Shown here: positions 50,456-62,148 of the stretch, one piece after another
Numbering within the stretch: the stretch's first letter is position 1
Layout: the number at the start of each line of letters is the position of its first letter
Assembly (NCBI GenBank): GCA_014896355.1
Contig: JADBKO010000013.1
Location: 1 to 64,000, forward strand
Reading direction: 5' to 3'
DNA from: Bacillota bacterium
GTDB taxonomy: Bacteria > Bacillota > UBA5301 > Bu52
DNA: 64,000 nt
The notes under the pieces: generated by a model
The model's database searches: none
Told to the model about the DNA's origin: nothing
Seen by the model: only the letters and a program-made list of their open reading frames with translations
Position numbers and translations under genes: made by a program

Positions 50456-51583
50456 TCACGCGGATGCCGCCCCCACCCCCGCGGCCGCGGCCTCCGCGGC
50501 TGCCCTACCCCCGTTCGCGCCCAGGCGCAAACGCTCCTGGTAATGGCACGCCACCCAGTGGCCGCCGCCCACATCTACAAACTCCGGCTCCTCGGCAGCG
50601 CATCGCTCATCTGCATACGGACAGCGGGTGTGGAAACGGCAGCCCGGAGGCGGATTGATGGGGCTGGGAACGTCGCCCTGCAAGATGATCCGGCGCCGCT
50701 TCACCGTCGGATCCGGGATGGGGATCGCCGACAGGAGGGCTTGCGTGTACGGATGGCGCGGATCGTCATAGAGGGACCTCTTGTCCGTGAGCTCCACGAT
50801 CTTGCCCAGGTACATCACAGCCACCCGGTTGGAGATGTGCTTCACCACGCTGAGATCGTGGGCGATGAACAGATAGGTCAGGCCGAATTCCTTCTGCAGG
50901 TCCTGCAACAGATTCAACACCTGGGCCTGAATGGAGACATCCAACGCAGAGACCGGTTCGTCGCAGACAATCAGCCGGGGGTTCACCGCCAGAGCCCGGG
51001 CAATGCCGATACGCTGCCGCTGCCCGCCGCTGAACTCATGCGGATAGCGCCGGGCGTGGTGGGCAGCCAGGCCCACCTTGTCCAGCAGCTCGCGAACCCG
51101 CTTGTCCCGCTCCCGACCGTGGGCCAGGCCATGAATCTCCATGGGTTCACCGATGATATCGCCCACCGTCATGCGGGGATTCAGGGACGCATAGGGGTCC
51201 TGAAAGATAATCTGCATCTGGCGCCGCATTTCGCGCATCTTGTCCGGCCGCAGCGTCAGGATGTTGATCCCGTCGAAGATCACCTCGCCCCGGGTGGGCT
51301 CGATGAGCCGCAAAATCAGCCGCCCTGTGGTGGACTTCCCGCACCCGGACTCCCCCACCAAACCCAGGGTTTCGCCGGCCTGGATGTTGAAGCTGACGCC
51401 GTCCACCGCCCGGACTGCCCCGACCTGACGGCTGAGGATGATTCCCCGGGTGATGGGAAAATGCTTGACCAGCCCCCGCACTTCCAGCAGATTGCCACTG
51501 TTTGGCGCAGTTTCCGGCCGCGACTGCCCCTGCGACGCCGCGGCCGCAGCCCGGGCCTTTTCCGGTGCCACTGTTGCCATCAC
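50456..51583 (-). CDS. Oligopeptide ABC transporter ATP-binding protein (OppF/DppF type), copy 1
   Basis: [57 protein letters not shown]. Confidence 0.95.
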   Translation of the reverse strand: MMATVAPEKARAAAAASQGQSRPETAPNSGNLLEVRGLVKHFPITRGIILSRQVGAVRAVDGVSFNIQAGETLGLVGESGCGKSTTGRLILRLIEPTRGEVIFDGINILTLRPDKMREMRRQMQIIFQDPYASLNPRMTVGDIIGEPMEIHGLAHGRERDKRVRELLDKVGLAAHHARRYPHEFSGGQRQRIGIARALAVNPRLIVCDEPVSALDVSIQAQVLNLLQDLQKEFGLTYLFIAHDLSVVKHISNRVAVMYLGKIVELTDKRSLYDDPRHPYTQALLSAIPIPDPTVKRRRIILQGDVPSPINPPPGCRFHTRCPYADERCAAEEPEFVDVGGGHWVACHYQERLRLGANGGRAAAEAAAAGVGAASA

Positions 51584-51620
51584 ATCGGCCTCCTCACTTC
51601 TCCGGTTTCCTCATCTACAC

Positions 51621-52685
51621 TTAGGCAGTCTTCCGCTGAGCCGTTCCGGCTCCCTGCCACTGATAGTCGGTTAGCCGCCAACAGGCTGCCTCATGCCCCT
51701 CGGCCACCTTCATCAGAGGCGGTTCCTGCTGCCGGCAGATGTCGCGGGCGAACTCGCAGCGTGGATGGAAGCGACAACCGGTCGGCATGGCGTACGGGTT
51801 CGGGACTGTGCCCTCAATGGCGCGCAACCGCTCGGCGTCCTCGTGCAGCTTGGGGATGGAGCCCAAGAGCCCCAGAGTGTACGGATGGCGCGGATCGGCG
51901 AAGATCGTGCGGACATCGGCAGATTCCACCACCTTGCCGGTATACATCACGGCTACCCGATCCGCCATCTCGGCGATTACGCCCATATCATGGGTAATGA
52001 GAAGAATCGAGGTATTCAACTCATCCCGGAGCTTGCGCATCAGGTCCAGGATTTGCGCCTGGATGGTCACGTCCAGGGCGGTGGTCGGTTCGTCGGCGAT
52101 GAGCAGCTTTGGATTACAGGACAACGCCATAGCAATCATGACGCGCTGGCGCATGCCGCCGCTCATCTGGTGCGGGTATTCATCCACCCGCTTGTCCGCC
52201 TCCGGAATGCCGACCAGCCGTAGCATCTCAATGGTCTTGGCGCGGGCCTCGGCCTTGCCCAGCTTCTGATGAAGGATGAGAACCTCCATGATCTGGTCGC
52301 CCACGGTGTAGACCGGGTTGAGGGAGGTCATGGGCTCCTGGAAGATCATAGAGATCTCGTTGCCCCGGATATGCCGCATCTCGGCCTCGGATTTCTTCAG
52401 CAGGTCCTGGCCGTTGAAGAGGATCTCCCCGGACACGATCTTTCCCGGCGGCTTGGGGATCAGGCCCATGATACTGAGAGAGGTGACGCTCTTGCCGCAG
52501 CCCGACTCTCCCACCAGGCCCAGGGTCTCCCCTTTATCGATGGTGAGATCGACGCCGTCCACAGAAGGAACCACGCCGTCCTCGGTGTAGAAATACGTGC
52601 GCAGATCACGGATTTCCAACAGACGTTCTGCCAAATCTACCACGTCCTCCCTGCTGCAACCTTGCTCGGCCATTTCGCCCACCAC
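51621..52685 (-). CDS. Oligopeptide ABC transporter ATP-binding protein (OppD/DppD type), copy 1
   Basis: [60 protein letters not shown]. Confidence 0.95.
   Translation of the reverse strand: MVGEMAEQGCSREDVVDLAERLLEIRDLRTYFYTEDGVVPSVDGVDLTIDKGETLGLVGESGCGKSVTSLSIMGLIPKPPGKIVSGEILFNGQDLLKKSEAEMRHIRGNEISMIFQEPMTSLNPVYTVGDQIMEVLILHQKLGKAEARAKTIEMLRLVGIPEADKRVDEYPHQMSGGMRQRVMIAMALSCNPKLLIADEPTTALDVTIQAQILDLMRKLRDELNTSILLITHDMGVIAEMADRVAVMYTGKVVESADVRTIFADPRHPYTLGLLGSIPKLHEDAERLRAIEGTVPNPYAMPTGCRFHPRCEFARDICRQQEPPLMKVAEGHEAACWRLTDYQWQGAGTAQRKTA
52063..52109. repeat. 47-bp perfect inverted repeat, left copy (partner at 57375..57421)
   Basis: AAGCTGCTCATCGCCGACGAACCGACCACCGCCCTGGACGTGACCAT on the minus strand here and on the plus strand at 57375..57421; within the two oppD copies. 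Confidence 0.95.
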
Positions 52686-52821
52686 AGGCTTGCATAATGG
52701 TTACGCATTTCGAGGGTTCCTTCAGATTTCCTGCCAAAATCGCGGGTTCTCCGCAGGGTTCCAGCGAACGTGTCGCCGGACCGCAGCCGGACGGCTGCCG
52801 TCCGGCCGCTGTGCCCCGTGC

Positions 52822-53751
52822 TCAACGCTTGGAGTGCGGGTCAAAGGCATCCCGCAACCCATCGCCCACAAAGTTGAACGCCAAAACCGTGAGGAAAATC
52901 GCCAGACCGGGCCAGACCGCCAGCCAGGGTGCGTTCCACACGTAATCCTGGGCATTTGTCAGCATGTTGCCCCAACTGGCCGTAGGCGGCTGAATGCCGA
53001 CGCCCAGAAAGCTCAACGCGGATTCCGAAAGGATATTGCCACCCACACCCAGGGTCATGCTGACGATGATGACGCCCAGGGCGTTTGGCAGAAAATGGCG
53101 GAGCATAATGCGCCAGGTGGGCACGCCCAAGGCGACGGCTGCCTCGGCGTATTCCTTTTGTTTGATGGCAAGGAATTCCGCCCGGATCAACCTGGCCAGC
53201 CCCATCCAGCCAAACAGCCCCAGGATGAGAACCATGGCCTTCACATCGATTCCCGTCGGGATCAGCGACGCCAGGATGATCAAGAGGAACAGAGAAGGAA
53301 ACGACAGCATGGCCTCCACGAAGCGCATCAGGATCGTGTCGATCCAGCCGCCGAAATATCCGGATACAGCGCCCACGACCAATCCGATCAGCGTGGACAG
53401 CAAAGTTGCCAGCAGGCCCACAGACAAGGAAACCCGGGCACCGTAAAGCAAGCGAGTGAGCTCATCCCGGCCCAGTTCGTCCGTGCCCAGCCAATGCTGC
53501 GCGGAGGGCGGCGCCTTGATATTGAACAGGTCAATGGCGTCGAACTTGTACGGAGCGATCACTGGGGCGAAGAGGGCCATCAATGTAACAAAGGCGATAA
53601 ATACCAACCCAGCCACAGCCAGGGGGTTGCGGGCAAAATGCCGCACGGCCAAACGCCAAGGGCTTTGGACGAGCTCCTTGGGTTCTGCCGCTGCCGGCTC
53701 TGCCAGCTCCAGTTGCATGTCTTCCACAGCCTTCGCCCCCTTTCTAATCAT
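52822..53751 (-). CDS. Oligopeptide ABC transporter permease (OppC/DppC)
   Basis: LGTDELGRDELTRLLYGARVSLSVGLLATLLSTLIGLVVGAVSGYFGGW. Confidence 0.95.
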   Translation of the reverse strand: MIRKGAKAVEDMQLELAEPAAAEPKELVQSPWRLAVRHFARNPLAVAGLVFIAFVTLMALFAPVIAPYKFDAIDLFNIKAPPSAQHWLGTDELGRDELTRLLYGARVSLSVGLLATLLSTLIGLVVGAVSGYFGGWIDTILMRFVEAMLSFPSLFLLIILASLIPTGIDVKAMVLILGLFGWMGLARLIRAEFLAIKQKEYAEAAVALGVPTWRIMLRHFLPNALGVIIVSMTLGVGGNILSESALSFLGVGIQPPTASWGNMLTNAQDYVWNAPWLAVWPGLAIFLTVLAFNFVGDGLRDAFDPHSKR

Positions 53752-54697
53752 AACGGATCCGGGGATCTACGATCCCATACAGCACATCAGCCACCAGGTT
53801 CCCTACGACCACCATAAACGTGGTGAGCATCAGCGCACCCATCAACACCGGGTAGTCGCGGCTACCCACGGAGTCCCAATAAAGCCGCCCCATCCCGGGC
53901 CAGGCAAAGACCGTTTCCGTAATCACCGCCCCTGCGAACCAGGAAGGAATCTCCAGCCCCATGATCGTGATCACCGGGATCAAGGCATTCTTCACGGCGT
54001 GCTTCCAGTGTACGACCCGCTCTGCCAACCCCTTGGCCCGGGCGGTGCGAATGTAATCCTCGGACAAAGCATCGAGCATACTGGAACGCATGTAGCGCGT
54101 CCAGCCAGCCATGCTCAGCAGGCCCAACATGAAGGCAGGCAGGATCAGGTGGCGAATGCGATCCAGGAGGCTGAACGGCGCCCCAATGGTCATCATGCCC
54201 GCCGAGGGCAGCCAGCCCAGCTGCACAGAGAAAAGCAGCTGCAGCATGAGGCCGAACCAGAAGGAAGGGATCGCCACCCCCATGAAGGTGAATACCGTGA
54301 CCACATGATCCCCAAAGGTGTAACGCCGCACCGCCGAGAAGATGCCGGCGGGGATGGCCACCGCCACGGCCAGGATAAACGCCGCGATCATCAGTTCCAG
54401 AGTGTTGGGCAGCCGGCTGAGAATCATGGCCAGCACAGGCTGGCCGGTCTTGTAGGAGAAGCCGAGGTTCCCGTGCAGCAAGGCCCACAACCACTTAAAA
54501 TACTGGACGTAAATGGGCTGGTCCAGCCCGTACAAGTGTTCCAGGCGGGCGATATCCGCAGCCGTGACCTTAGGATTCATCAGATACATCGCCATGGGTC
54601 CGCCAGGTGTGAGTTGCATGATAAAAAACGATATGATTGAGACCAGGAGTAGCAGGGGGATCGCCTGCAGCAGGCGCCTCAGGATGTATCTCGCCAT
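53744..54697 (-). CDS. Oligopeptide ABC transporter permease (OppB/DppB)
   Basis: MARYILRRLLQAIPLLLLVSIISFFIMQLTPGGPM; DYIRTARAKGLAERVVHWKHAVKNALIPVITIMG. Confidence 0.95.
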   Translation of the reverse strand: MARYILRRLLQAIPLLLLVSIISFFIMQLTPGGPMAMYLMNPKVTAADIARLEHLYGLDQPIYVQYFKWLWALLHGNLGFSYKTGQPVLAMILSRLPNTLELMIAAFILAVAVAIPAGIFSAVRRYTFGDHVVTVFTFMGVAIPSFWFGLMLQLLFSVQLGWLPSAGMMTIGAPFSLLDRIRHLILPAFMLGLLSMAGWTRYMRSSMLDALSEDYIRTARAKGLAERVVHWKHAVKNALIPVITIMGLEIPSWFAGAVITETVFAWPGMGRLYWDSVGSRDYPVLMGALMLTTFMVVVGNLVADVLYGIVDPRIRYD

Positions 54698-54904
54698 CTT
54701 TTCTGCCCCTTCGACTGTCCTTACTCCGCGCCTGCAGTCGGCGCTTTCATCATCTGTTCGGGCTTTCTTTCACCACCGGGACCGCCTGCGGAACAGACTC
54801 TCTGGGATCCTCAAGCAGGTGGGCAGCCGTGCTCGCCGGCTGCCCACGCCTGATCGTTTCCACAGACTCGCCCCGCAACAAAGCCGCGAAGGAAAACGGC
54901 CTGC

Positions 54905-56533
54905 CTACTTCTTCAACTGCCAGAGGGCGATGTTCCAGCAATTTCCGACCGTGGTGCCAGAAGGCCGGTAGTTCAGCAGGTTCGCATTATAAGCGTGGAT
55001 GTCCTGATAGTAGTACAGATAGAGCAACGGTAGATCCTCGTGCAGGATCTCCTGCTCGCGCCAGTACAGCTTCTTCCGGACGGCCATGTCCGGGGTGGCC
55101 ACGGCCTCTTTGAGAATCTTGTCGATCTCCGGATTCTTGTACCCGGCGTAGTTCTGGCCATTGGTGTTGCCGGTGGCGGGATCCGGAATCTGCCAGGAGG
55201 CGTAAAGGGTGGTCTCGTCCGGATCCGGCGGCGAGACCCAGGCGAACAGAGCGAGGTCGAACTTCATGTGGTCCAGAATGTCGCCGAAGAACGTAGTGGG
55301 CTCGTAGTTCTGGATCTGCAGATCGACACCGATCTGGCGCCAGTACTGCTGGGCAATCTGCTCGATCATCTCGCGGGTCTTGTTGCCGGCGTTGGTGCTG
55401 ATGGTCAGCTTCAGCGGCCTACCGTCCTTCTGCAGGATGCCGTCCGGCCCCGGTTTCCAGCCCGCCTCCGCCAGCAACGCCTTCGCCTTGTTCAGATCGA
55501 ACGGATACGGTTTCAGGTTCGGGTTGAAGGCCCAGTTGGTCGGCGTAATGCTGGCTGCGCTGGCCACGCGGCCAATGCCGCCCAGCACCTTGGCCACGAT
55601 CTCCTGGCGCGGCAGGGCGTACTCCAGCGCTTGGCGCACCCGCTTGTCGGCCAGAATCGGGTTTTTGATGGTGTTCGGCGTAATGTGGGCGTAGATTGCC
55701 GCATCTTTCTTCAGGATCTTGATGCCCTGGATCTTGGTCAGCTCGCTGTACTGGTTCGGCTGCGCCCCCGGCAGGATGTCAATCTCGTGGGTGCGCAGCT
55801 GGGTCAGCAGGGTGTTGCTGTCCGGCACGACCTTGAAGACCACTTCACTGAGGTAGGGGCCCTGGCCGAAGTAGTTCTTGTTGGCCGTCAGCAGGACGTA
55901 GCTCCCGCTCTTCCATTCCTTGAACATGAACGGGCCGGTGCCGATGGGGTGATGTGAGAATGCGCCCGCCTTGGTGATCTGGTCGGCCGGAACCTTCGCC
56001 AGGATGTGCTCCGGCACGATTCCCGGGCCGGACCAGTTCAGAAGAAATGGAGCAAACGGCTCCTTCAGGCGCATGATCACCGTGTAGGGATCGGGTGCCG
56101 TCATCTGGGCGATCTTGTCGAACCCGCTGCGGCTCACCACCGGCACTTTCGGATTCATGATGGTTTTCCAGGTGAAGATGACGTCCTTGGCCGTGAAGGG
56201 CTGGCCATCGTGCCACTTCACATCCTTGCGCAGATGGAAGGTGTAGACCAGACCGTCCTTGGAAATGCCGCCGTTTTGGATGGTAGGCACCTGCGTGGCC
56301 AGGTCGGGCAGGAAGTTGCCGTGATCGTCGACTTTCAGCAGGTTGTCGAAGATCCCGTTCAAGATGTCTTGTTCGTTCTGGTTTTCACTCAACAACGGGT
56401 TCAGGGTCTCGGCGTCTCCCAGCATTCCCACCACTATGCGGCCGCTGGGATGGGGATTGGCTGCCAATGAGACAGCCGGCAGCGCCAACACCAACAAGGC
56501 AATGACGAAGGCGATGGCAGTCAGTCGTTTCAC
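54905..56533 (-). CDS. Peptide ABC transporter substrate-binding protein (family 5)
   Basis: Signal peptide MKRLTAIAFVIALLVLALPAVSLA; FHLRKDVKWHDGQPFTAKDVIFTWKTIMNPKV. Confidence 0.95.
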   Translation of the reverse strand: MKRLTAIAFVIALLVLALPAVSLAANPHPSGRIVVGMLGDAETLNPLLSENQNEQDILNGIFDNLLKVDDHGNFLPDLATQVPTIQNGGISKDGLVYTFHLRKDVKWHDGQPFTAKDVIFTWKTIMNPKVPVVSRSGFDKIAQMTAPDPYTVIMRLKEPFAPFLLNWSGPGIVPEHILAKVPADQITKAGAFSHHPIGTGPFMFKEWKSGSYVLLTANKNYFGQGPYLSEVVFKVVPDSNTLLTQLRTHEIDILPGAQPNQYSELTKIQGIKILKKDAAIYAHITPNTIKNPILADKRVRQALEYALPRQEIVAKVLGGIGRVASAASITPTNWAFNPNLKPYPFDLNKAKALLAEAGWKPGPDGILQKDGRPLKLTISTNAGNKTREMIEQIAQQYWRQIGVDLQIQNYEPTTFFGDILDHMKFDLALFAWVSPPDPDETTLYASWQIPDPATGNTNGQNYAGYKNPEIDKILKEAVATPDMAVRKKLYWREQEILHEDLPLLYLYYYQDIHAYNANLLNYRPSGTTVGNCWNIALWQLKK

Positions 56534-56849
56534 CGGTTCTTCTCCTCCTAAGTCCTTGACTTCTACGTTTCGGTCCTGTGCACTACAGGTTTCCTGTAAG
56601 ACCCTCTACTGCCACCGTGTTCTCGGAAAACGGGAACGCGGTTCTAATATGAAGATACCACGAGAAATCGCAAGTTCCTGCCGGGAGCGCGGCATTCCGG
56701 GAAAATCTTCTGCCCCGCCCCATGAAGCCATCCCTGCGAGCTTCCGGCCTGTGGTAGTTTAGCACTTCGCCCCCGGGAGCGCAAGGGCTGGAAGAAGGAA
56801 TCTCTATTCCCGTAGGGAAATAAAGAACAGCGGAAAGGAGGCGCTTTGC

Positions 56850-57881
56850 GTGGCGGAACGTCTGCTGGAAATCCATGACCTGCGCACGTACTTCTATACC
56901 GAGGACGGCGTGGTGCCGGCGGTGGACGGCGTCGACTTCACGTTGGACAAAGGAGAGACCCTGGGGTTGGTGGGGGAGTCCGGCTGCGGGAAAAGCGTGA
57001 CCTCCCTGACCATCATGGGCCTGATCCCCAAGCCGCCCGGGAAGGTGGTTTCCGGCCAGATCCTCTTCGGCGGTGAGGACCTGCTGAAGAAGACCGAGGC
57101 GGAGATGCGCCGCATCCGCGGCAACGAGATCTCCATGATCTTCCAGGAGCCCATGACCTCCCTGAACCCCGTGTACACCGTCGGCGACCAGATCATGGAG
57201 GTCCTCATCCTCCACCAGAAGCTCTCCAAGGCCCAAGCCCGCCGCAAAACCATTGAGATGCTGAAGCTGGTGGGGATTCCCGAGGCGGACAAACGCATCG
57301 ATGAGTATCCGCACCAGATGAGCGGCGGTATGCGCCAGCGGGTCATGATTGCCATGGCCCTGTCCTGTAATCCGAAGCTGCTCATCGCCGACGAACCGAC
57401 CACCGCCCTGGACGTGACCATTCAGGCCCAGATCCTCGATCTGATGCGCAAGCTCCGCGACGAGCTGAAGACATCCATTTTGCTGATCACCCATGACATG
57501 GGCGTCATCGCGGAGATGGCCGACAAAGTGGCCGTCATGTACACCGGCAAGGTCGTGGAGGCGGCGGATGTGCGAACCATCTTCGCCGATCCCCGCCACC
57601 CGTATACCATCGGGTTGCTGGGCTCCATCCCCAAATTGCACGAGGACCAGGACCGCCTGCATACCATTGCGGGCACGGTGCCCAACCCCTTCGCCATGCC
57701 GCGGGGATGCCGGTTCCATCCGCGCTGCGAGTTTGCGCGGGACATCTGCCGCCAGCTGGAACCACCCCTGCTGGAGGCAGGCGGCGGCCATCAGGTGGCA
57801 TGCTGGCGTATGACCAACTACCAGGCGCCGCCAGGGTACGCCATGCAACCGCAAAGCGGCGAGGCACGGCGCACGGCCTGA
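56850..57881 (+). CDS. OppD/DppD-type ATP-binding protein, copy 2 (inverted relative to copy 1)
   Basis: Very high identity by eye to 51621..52685, opposite strand. Confidence 0.95.
   Translation: MAERLLEIHDLRTYFYTEDGVVPAVDGVDFTLDKGETLGLVGESGCGKSVTSLTIMGLIPKPPGKVVSGQILFGGEDLLKKTEAEMRRIRGNEISMIFQEPMTSLNPVYTVGDQIMEVLILHQKLSKAQARRKTIEMLKLVGIPEADKRIDEYPHQMSGGMRQRVMIAMALSCNPKLLIADEPTTALDVTIQAQILDLMRKLRDELKTSILLITHDMGVIAEMADKVAVMYTGKVVEAADVRTIFADPRHPYTIGLLGSIPKLHEDQDRLHTIAGTVPNPFAMPRGCRFHPRCEFARDICRQLEPPLLEAGGGHQVACWRMTNYQAPPGYAMQPQSGEARRTA
57375..57421. repeat. 47-bp perfect inverted repeat, right copy (partner at 52063..52109)
   Basis: Same 47-mer as 52063..52109, opposite orientation. Confidence 0.95.
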
Positions 57882-57966
57882 CCGTTGCGGCGGACCGCAC
57901 GGCACCACAAGGCCCAACAGGCTTCCTTGCGACTTTTCCGGGCAAGACCAGGGAGGTTGGCGAATC

Positions 57967-59121
<1,155 letters not shown>

Positions 59122-59241
59122 AGCCCGGCGCAGGCGCTGGCCGGCACCGGGCCTCGTGGGAGACGGGCCCTCCGTGCAGACCCCAGCAGGGGCGCCAATA
59201 CGGGCATCCGCACAGGCGGGCGTACAACATTCAGTAAACGC

Positions 59242-59844
59242 TCAGTATAAGCGGGCGTACAAATCCCGCAGACGGAACACCGCTTCCACATAGCGGCGGG
59301 TTTCACCATAGGGGATGGTGGCCAGTTCCGTGGCGCGGCCGGACCAGGCGCCGGAGCGCAGCCAGGTTCCCACGTTCCCCATTCCGCCGTTGTAGGCGGC
59401 CACGGCGGCAGCCAGATTGCCGTCGAAATGATCCACCAGGTAGCGCAGGTAGCGGCAGCCGAGGGCCACATTTCCGCCTGGGTCCAAGAGGATTTCCAGG
59501 ATGGCCTGGTCGCCGACGGAGGCGGGATTCTGGCCCGGCAGGAACCGGTCCCGCAAATCTGCCTCGGATTCCAGCAGGGAGCGGGCCGTGAGCGGCAGAA
59601 GCTGCAACAGCCCCACCGCTCCCCGGTGGGACACGGCCTTGGAGTTGAAGTGGCTCTCCACCCGCATCATGGCCGCCACCAGATAAGGATCCAGGCGGTT
59701 GCGCCGGGCCTCATCCCGCACCAGCTGCTGGAACGGGAACGGGTAGAACAGCCGCCAGAAGGGCTTGCTGCCGGCCAGCGCCAGCAGCGAAAGTATCAGG
59801 AGCGCCAAAAGGACGCGGCGCCATCTGGATACGGTCCGACGCAT
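59242..59844 (-). CDS. Membrane-anchored lytic transglycosylase (SLT domain)
   Basis: LDPYLVAAMMRVESHFNSKAVSHRGAVGLLQLLPLTA; AAVAAYNGGMGNVGTWL. Confidence 0.92.
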   Translation of the reverse strand: MRRTVSRWRRVLLALLILSLLALAGSKPFWRLFYPFPFQQLVRDEARRNRLDPYLVAAMMRVESHFNSKAVSHRGAVGLLQLLPLTARSLLESEADLRDRFLPGQNPASVGDQAILEILLDPGGNVALGCRYLRYLVDHFDGNLAAAVAAYNGGMGNVGTWLRSGAWSGRATELATIPYGETRRYVEAVFRLRDLYARLY

Positions 59845-59860
59845 GGCCTGAATTCCGAAC

Positions 59861-60373
59861 CTACGCTTTCAGCCGCACATCCGGCGTGATGATGGGACGG
59901 GTGGGGAGATCCGACCAGGACCCAGCCAAGCCTGCCAAAATCAGCTCCGCGGTGGACAGGTTGGTGGCCAGCGGGACCTTGTGCACGTCACAAACACGCA
60001 AGAGGGCGGTGACATCCGGTTCGTGAGGCTGGGCGGTCAGGGGATCCCGCAGGAAGATGACGGCGTCGATCTCCCCCGCGGCCACCCGGGCGCCAATCTG
60101 CTGGTCCCCGCCGAAGGGGCCGGAGAGCATCCGCTCCACCGGCAGGCCGGTTTGCTCTGCCACCAGACGGCCTGTGGTCCCGGTGGCCACCAGCCTGAAG
60201 CCGGCCAGCAGACTGCGGTGCCGCTGGACAAACGACACCATCTCCTCCTTCATCCGATCATGAGCGATCAGGGCCAATCTCGGCTCCCGGCGGCCTGTGG
60301 CCCCGGCGCCGGTCGGAGCCTCTGGCACCCGGTCCTTCGGGATATGGTCATCGCGCTCCCGGTCTTGTGTCAT
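59861..60373 (-). CDS. mgsA: Methylglyoxal synthase
   Basis: [82 protein letters not shown]. Confidence 0.95.
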   Translation of the reverse strand: MTQDRERDDHIPKDRVPEAPTGAGATGRREPRLALIAHDRMKEEMVSFVQRHRSLLAGFRLVATGTTGRLVAEQTGLPVERMLSGPFGGDQQIGARVAAGEIDAVIFLRDPLTAQPHEPDVTALLRVCDVHKVPLATNLSTAELILAGLAGSWSDLPTRPIITPDVRLKA

Positions 60374-62042
60374 CTGTCATCCCCCACCTTTTCAGGAGCT
60401 CCTCCACTTGCCGGCGGGTCTCCTCCACCGTGCCGCCGTTTTGGATCACCACATGGGCCCGGCGTACCTTGTCCTCCAGTGGCCACTGGGCTCGCAGCCG
60501 CTGCCGGGCCTGCTCCAGGCTGAGGCCGTCCCGCTCCTGCAGCCGCCTCAGCTGCACCTCCGGAGGCGCGTAGACCACCACCACCTGGTCTACGCGGCCA
60601 TCCCATCCTGCCTCAAAAAGCAGCGGCACGTCCAGCACCAGCACCGGCGCAGCCTCCGCCGGCTTTTGGGCCCGGCGCCGGCGCCAAGCGTCGACCGCCT
60701 CCTCCATTTGCCGCTGGACCCAGGGATGCACCAGCGCCTCCAGATCCCGCCGGGCCTGGGCATCTGAGAAAACCAGCTCCCCCAGCCGGCGGCGGTCGAT
60801 GGGCCGCAGCCCTTCCTGACCTGCCGCCGGCCCGGTCCCGGCCGTTGCCTCCGCCACAGCGGCCCCTGTGTCCGCCTCCGAGCCGGCCAGAATTTCCGTG
60901 CCAAAGCGCTGGAGAACCGCCCGGTATACGGGCGTCCCAGGTTCCAGAGCCGCATGGGCCAACTGGTCCGCGTCCACCACCGGCACGCCGGCTTCCTGTA
61001 ACAAGCGGCTCACCGTGGACTTGCCGCTGGCAATGCCGCCGGTGAGGCCCACCAACAGCCCGGTCCGGCCTGCCGGGGCACGTCGCGCCGCCGCAGGCTC
61101 AGGTCCGGTGGCACGCCCGGGCACGGGCGCAGACAGTCCCGCCGGGGGGTCCAGCGCCGGCCGGCGCCGCCCCCCGCAGAAGGTCCGGGCACCAGGCTGC
61201 CCCGCCAACGGGGTGGTTTCCGGTTGGCAGCGCGGGCAGAATACGCTGCTGCGCCCACCTACCCGCATCCGCTGCAGGGGGTGGCCGCAGCGGGCACAAG
61301 CTTCGCCCTCCCGGCCATAGACCTTCAGGTGATCCTGCATCTGGCCCGGGTTCCCCTCACCGTCGGCATAGTTCCGGATGCTGGTTCCCCGCTTCTGAAT
61401 GGCCTCCTGCAGCACCTGCACCACGCTGTGCTGCAGCCGCTGAATTTCCGGCAGGGCCAGGCTTCCGGCAGGCCGCGCCGGATGGATCCCAGCCGTGAAC
61501 AAGGCCTCATCCGCGTAGATATTCCCGATGCCGGCCACAATCTGCTGGTCCATGAGCAGGCTTTTGATGGTCCGGCGGCTGCCCCGGCATTTCTCCGCCA
61601 GAAAAGCCGGGGTGAAATCCCCGCTCAATGGCTCCACGCCCAGGTCACACAAAGGCGGCAGGCGCCGCCAGTCCCCCTGGGGCCAGAAGTACCCCACGCC
61701 GAAGCGGCGGACATCTTCAAAGTGGACCTGCCCGCCGGAGTCCAGCCAGAATACCGCCGCCGTATACTTGCCGGCCGGCTCCACGCCCGCAACAAAGAAC
61801 AGGTGGCCTGTCATACGCAGGTGCAGCACGAGGACAGGCCCGCCCTCCAGCTCCCACACAATATACTTGCCGCGCCGCAGGACCCGCTGCACAGCGCGGC
61901 CGCGGATACCGCGCAGCACCGTATCGGCGCCGGCATTCTGCCAGATTTCCGGGCGCAACAGGTCCGCCGCCCCCAGAACCTGCCCCTCCAGATGGGGCCG
62001 CAGAGTGCGGCAGATTGTCTCCACTTCCGGCAACTCAGGCAA
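60348..62042 (-). CDS. mutM-coaE: Fused MutM (Fpg glycosylase) - CoaE (dephospho-CoA kinase), TTG start
   Basis: [18 protein letters not shown], zinc finger [25 protein letters not shown]; then [31 protein letters not shown] and [12 protein letters not shown] in the same frame. TTG at 62042 puts Pro at position 2. Confidence 0.88.
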   Translation of the reverse strand: MPELPEVETICRTLRPHLEGQVLGAADLLRPEIWQNAGADTVLRGIRGRAVQRVLRRGKYIVWELEGGPVLVLHLRMTGHLFFVAGVEPAGKYTAAVFWLDSGGQVHFEDVRRFGVGYFWPQGDWRRLPPLCDLGVEPLSGDFTPAFLAEKCRGSRRTIKSLLMDQQIVAGIGNIYADEALFTAGIHPARPAGSLALPEIQRLQHSVVQVLQEAIQKRGTSIRNYADGEGNPGQMQDHLKVYGREGEACARCGHPLQRMRVGGRSSVFCPRCQPETTPLAGQPGARTFCGGRRRPALDPPAGLSAPVPGRATGPEPAAARRAPAGRTGLLVGLTGGIASGKSTVSRLLQEAGVPVVDADQLAHAALEPGTPVYRAVLQRFGTEILAGSEADTGAAVAEATAGTGPAAGQEGLRPIDRRRLGELVFSDAQARRDLEALVHPWVQRQMEEAVDAWRRRRAQKPAEAAPVLVLDVPLLFEAGWDGRVDQVVVVYAPPEVQLRRLQERDGLSLEQARQRLRAQWPLEDKVRRAHVVIQNGGTVEETRRQVEELLKRWGMTDDTRPGAR

Positions 62043-62148
62043 CGCTCTCTCCCCCACTTTGCGGCTGCCGGCCTCACCTCACAGCCGCCACAGCCGCCGC
62101 CCACGTCGATCCCGCCCCGGCCGTCTCTGCCGGTGGCCACCGAGCCCG

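Noticed and set aside
50339-51997. 552-aa plus-strand ORF
   Set aside because: Antisense to oppF/oppD copy 1.
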